In this document: positions 61,476 to 64,000 of the stretch, piece after piece
Numbering within the stretch: position 1 is the stretch's first letter
Layout of the letters: each line of letters starts with the position of its first letter
Assembly (NCBI GenBank): GCA_002707525.1
Contig: PAND01000010.1
Coordinates: 6,638 to 70,637, forward strand
Source of the DNA: Flavobacteriales bacterium
Lineage (GTDB): Bacteria; Bacteroidota; Bacteroidia; Flavobacteriales; Schleiferiaceae
Length of the DNA: 64,000 nt
Direction: 5' to 3'
Notes under the pieces: generated by a model
Seen by the model: the letters and a program-made list of their open reading frames with translations, nothing else
Database searches by the model: none
What the model was told of the DNA's origin: nothing
Program-made: the position numbers and the translations under genes

Positions 61476-62085
61476 CACCAATCTGTTTTGCTAAAGCAAT
61501 TTCGCTAGGGGAAAAATCACCTTCTGGACCAATGAGTATGGTGGTTGCCAGTCCCTTTGTTAATTGTTTAATAAGAGAAGATTTTTGACCGTCCTCCTCA
61601 CAATGTGCAATAAGCATATTAGAATGGTCCGTAGAACAAAATGTTTGGAAAGGAATAGCCTCCGAAATCACGGTCAACGTGCCTTTCATGCTTTGTTTGG
61701 TAGCGCTTAAAGCGATTTTTTCTAAACGCTGTGTCTTAACAACCTTGCGTTCACTGCGCTCACAAATAAGGGGAACAATACGCTTAATGCCCATTTCAAC
61801 AGCCTTCTCAACAAAACTTTCAAATCTATCCATGTTTTTGGTAGGTGCTATGGCCACGGTGAGCTCATAAGGTACGCTCCCAAAATTAGATTCCACTTTA
61901 GTAAAAGAACCATAAACATTTGATTTAGAAGCAAATGATAACTTTCCTAAATACAAGTTTCCGTCACCACAAATGAAGTGAATAGAATCACCCACAGTTT
62001 TTCTCAGCACTTTGACACAGTGCTGAACTTCAGCTTTATCTAAATAGAATTCTAATCCTTTTATGTGTCCTAAAAAGAGCTGCAT
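61387..62085 (-). CDS. rsmE: 16S rRNA (uracil1498-N3)-methyltransferase
   Basis: RsmE methylates N3 of U1498 in 16S rRNA from SAM. The 232-residue protein shows the N-terminal PUA-like half (HCVKVLRKTVGDSIHFI, about 22-38) and the SPOUT methylase knot: IAPTKNMDRFESFVEKAVEMG, LIGPEGDFSPSE (about 190-201) and GSSRLRTETAGLVA near the end. It shares its start with the tsaD stop (TAATG) and its 3' end overlaps the rhomboid coding region. Confidence 0.95.
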   Translation of the reverse strand: MQLFLGHIKGLEFYLDKAEVQHCVKVLRKTVGDSIHFICGDGNLYLGKLSFASKSNVYGSFTKVESNFGSVPYELTVAIAPTKNMDRFESFVEKAVEMGIKRIVPLICERSERKVVKTQRLEKIALSATKQSMKGTLTVISEAIPFQTFCSTDHSNMLIAHCEEDGQKSSLIKQLTKGLATTILIGPEGDFSPSEIALAKQIGAKPIHLGSSRLRTETAGLVAVATVYQQLG

Positions 62086-63104
62086 TAAAATAATATTTTA
62101 GCTGATGCTGTTACTTCTAGACTTGCATATTCACCCTTTCTATAATTATAGTATCCAGCAATACCAATCATAGCTGCATTATCAGTAGTATACTCTAATG
62201 GCGGAACGTAGGTGTTTAATCGCTTTTGGATACCAAGATTGTGCACACGTCTTCTTAAGGCAGAATTAGCACTCACGCCACCAGCTAAGGCCACATTGGA
62301 GATCCCCGTATCTTTTATAGCTTTTTCCAACTTGTCAAAGAGTACATCTAATAACGCAAGTTGATAGCTTGCGCAGATATCTGCTTTATGTTTATCAATA
62401 AAGTCTGGCGTTTCCTTAACATGCTTTTGAAGGGCATAAAGAAAACTTGTTTTCATACCAGAAAAACTATAGTCGTAGTTCGCCACGTTCGAACGATTAA
62501 ATCGCATAAACGTATCATCACCGTTTTTAGCCAATCGGTCAATGTGAGGTCCGCCTGGATAGGGTAGTCCTAGGATTTTAGCCGCCTTATCAAAAGCTTC
62601 ACCAACAGCATCATCTATGGTTTCACCCAATACCTCCATGTTCTTGGGTGCATCAACTCGTACTAATTGTGTGTGTCCTCCACTAACTGTAAGGCAAAGA
62701 AAAGGATAAGCTATAGGCGTTGTATGAGCGCCTTCAATCGCATGTGCTAGAATATGCGCATGCATATGATGGACAGGAATTAACGGAATATCAAGGGTTA
62801 ATGCTAAACTCTTGGCAAAAGAAGTTCCCACCATTAATGAACCCATTAATCCAGGCCCATTGGTAAAAGCAATTGCATCTAGTTGTGAAGGTTCGATATT
62901 TGCTACCTTTAACGCACGATCTACCACTGGAACAATGTTTTGTTGGTGCGCTCGTGAGGCCAATTCAGGAACTACACCACCATAGGCAGTATGAACCGCT
63001 TGAGAAGCAATTTCATTGGACAACACTTTTTTTCCCAGCAAAACTGCCGCGGATGTATCGTCACAGCTGCTCTCAATTGCTAATATGTAAGGTTGGTTGT
63101 CCAT
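62085..63104 (-). CDS. tsaD: tRNA threonylcarbamoyladenosine transferase TsaD
   Basis: TsaD transfers the threonylcarbamoyl group to A37 of tRNA. The 339-residue protein starts DNQPYILAIESSCDDTSAAV, has the metal-binding HHMHAHILAH (about 111-120), LCLTVSGGHTQLV and GGVSANSALR (about 264-273), plus a NAAMIG C-terminal motif. ATG 63104 matches the family start; an in-frame GTG at 63191 would add 29 residues overlapping tamB. A TAnnTTTG box at 63113-63120 would give an almost leaderless mRNA. Confidence 0.96.
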   Translation of the reverse strand: MDNQPYILAIESSCDDTSAAVLLGKKVLSNEIASQAVHTAYGGVVPELASRAHQQNIVPVVDRALKVANIEPSQLDAIAFTNGPGLMGSLMVGTSFAKSLALTLDIPLIPVHHMHAHILAHAIEGAHTTPIAYPFLCLTVSGGHTQLVRVDAPKNMEVLGETIDDAVGEAFDKAAKILGLPYPGGPHIDRLAKNGDDTFMRFNRSNVANYDYSFSGMKTSFLYALQKHVKETPDFIDKHKADICASYQLALLDVLFDKLEKAIKDTGISNVALAGGVSANSALRRRVHNLGIQKRLNTYVPPLEYTTDNAAMIGIAGYYNYRKGEYASLEVTASAKILF

Positions 63105-64000
63105 GAACGAGTCAAAAGTAAAGCAAAATGGTCTTGTAAGAACCTTAAGGCGCTTAGCAGTTTCCCTGCTTGTCTCAGTGCTCGTATTCACTTTAGCAAT
63201 TACAACCTTTCTTAATTCAGCATTCTTCCAAAAGAAGTTTTATAGCAGCTTTATTGCACCGGCAATAGAAGAGCAGGGGCTTAAAATTGATTTTAACGGC
63301 TTTAACTACGCATTTCCTGCAAGTTTTAGTCTTCCAAGTACAGTGATTTATTTTCACGATACGGCAGTGGTACGTTTAGGAAGGATAGAGGTTAGAGACA
63401 TCATTTGGTCCACTAACTTGGGTATTGATGCTATTGAGTTGGATACCATAGAAGTCTTAGAACCAGTTGATGGTCCTTTGATGAGAAATATGGTACGTTC
63501 AGTTTTGGATACCTCTTCAAATGGTGAATCGGGTTTATTTGCTTTGGATATAGCTACCATGAATTTTAAAGGTATATCCATTCCATTTGAGGATAGTACC
63601 AAAGGCTTTGTAGCATTCTATTTAAACCAATTAAATCTTGATGACGCTGTTGCGGCAGATTCATTGTTCTCCATAGTTAAGTATGAGGGTTATGAAATAA
63701 ATATGTTCTCCAATCAAATGGGTTATCGGGAGAATGGAAATTATGAGTTTGATTTTTTGGCCGAAAGTCCAGAGTTAATTTCTATCCAAGGTCTTCTCAA
63801 GGGATCTGACACCGTTACTGATTGGAATGGAAAGATAAGTATCCCTGATGATCCCAATCTTGTTGACCGTCTTGATGAAAAGTTTTGGAATATTTTTCAG
63901 AATGCTTCATTCGACTACCAACTATCTGCAGATTCAGCAGGGTTTATGGGATGGTTAATAGGCGGTAATGAAGCTTATGAAATACGCACAAAGTATAAAC
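63103..64000 (+). CDS. tamB: Translocation and assembly module TamB-like (3' end outside window)
   Basis: The ATG at 63103 opens a frame that stays open for 299 codons to base 64000. One N-terminal membrane helix (LAVSLLVSVLVFTLAIT, about 18-34) is followed by beta-rich sequence with AFPASFSLPSTVIYFHDTAVVRLG and many DxxLF-like strands. The position next to tsaD and the AsmA/TamB-like start fit TamB, a long periplasmic protein that moves lipids to the outer membrane and helps beta-barrel insertion. The conserved DUF490 C-terminus is not visible, so the call is partly from context. Confidence 0.72.
   Translation, partial: MNESKVKQNGLVRTLRRLAVSLLVSVLVFTLAITTFLNSAFFQKKFYSSFIAPAIEEQGLKIDFNGFNYAFPASFSLPSTVIYFHDTAVVRLGRIEVRDIIWSTNLGIDAIELDTIEVLEPVDGPLMRNMVRSVLDTSSNGESGLFALDIATMNFKGISIPFEDSTKGFVAFYLNQLNLDDAVAADSLFSIVKYEGYEINMFSNQMGYRENGNYEFDFLAESPELISIQGLLKGSDTVTDWNGKISIPDDPNLVDRLDEKFWNIFQNASFDYQLSADSAGFMGWLIGGNEAYEIRTKYK
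63113..63120 (-). promoter_or_regulatory. Likely tsaD promoter -7 box inside tamB
   Basis: The minus strand reads TACTTTTG (TAnnTTTG), with TTC, one base off TTG, 19 bases further upstream. It is inside the first codons of the divergent tamB frame and about nine bases from the tsaD ATG. Confidence 0.45.

Noticed and set aside
1-64000. tRNA, rRNA, CRISPR array, transposase or prophage genes
   Set aside because: I looked for cloverleaf-like stretches with CCA-type ends, repeat-spacer periodicity and DDE/integrase-like frames and saw none.

Overview
The window reads as a chromosomal segment of a Bacteroidota bacterium, most like Flavobacteriales and relatives. Several signs support this. The genome is AT-rich and its genes mostly lack Shine-Dalgarno sequences. 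Several start regions carry a TAnnTTTG -7 box; the clearest full promoter is TTG-N19-TATATTTG in front of the HU gene. Secreted proteins end in type IX secretion (T9SS) C-terminal domains. Gene orders parA-parB-DUF5683-dapB-lepB-wbqC and ftsK-lolA-lptF-ribB match this phylum. I see no rRNA, tRNA, CRISPR array, insertion sequence or prophage, and no gene-free stretch above 300 bases.

Layout. 1-2099 (-): 5' part of a large secreted protein with MAM-like and fibronectin III modules. 2239-2826 (-): Crp/Fnr-type regulator. 3031-4401 (+): sodium/solute symporter. 4491-13290 (-): one long run parA, parB, DUF5683, dapB, lepB, wbqC, acyl-CoA carboxylase beta subunit and a T9SS cargo protein. 13384-15141 (-): ABC exporter. 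15279-18481 (+): nusB, DUF1573 lipoprotein, yajC, ybbR-like, coaE. 18457-22138 (-): dihydrofolate-reductase-like protein, PIN-PhoH ATPase, PEP carboxykinase. 22234-24059: DUF423 protein (-) and saccharopine dehydrogenase-like protein (+). 24056-27468 (-): rpsP, rimM, a membrane protein and trmN6, with a GHMP kinase upstream. 27575-29411 (+): a four-gene cluster with a PID-CTERM-like peptide, two small helical proteins and a DUF58 protein; this is the least understood block. 29426-38172 (-): ftsK, lolA-like, lptF/G-like, two glycosyltransferases, ribB with a degenerate GTP-cyclohydrolase domain, and an orphan ABC transmembrane domain.

The right part holds 38285-47169 (+): two deiminase-fold hydrolases, argS, pepD, ffh, folD, queE and sua5. 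47231-51598 (+): TonB-dependent receptor and a T9SS-sorted alpha/beta-hydrolase-like protein. 51680-53741: class IV aminotransferase (+), YqgE (-), pdxH (+). 53817-57470 (-): HU, fmt, recQ, a P-loop ATPase. 57512-59437 (+): a PorE-like OmpA protein. 59434-64000: rarA (-), rhomboid protease (+), tsaD-rsmE (-) and the start of tamB (+).

Most genes are housekeeping: translation (S16, RimM, TrmN6, ArgS, Fmt, RsmE, and the t6A enzymes Sua5 and TsaD), chromosome segregation and repair (ParAB, FtsK, RecQ, RarA, HU), envelope assembly (LepB, YajC, LolA, LptF/G, TamB, Ffh) and central metabolism. The accessory flavour comes from the T9SS cargo proteins, the receptor/hydrolase pair, the glycosyltransferase insertion and the DUF58 cluster. 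Gene packing is very tight: many stop/start overlaps (ATGA, TAATG, TGATG), an 89-base convergent coding overlap (rhomboid/rsmE) and two divergent genes whose start codons share one CATG (tsaD/tamB). All calls come from reading the sequence; no database search was run.
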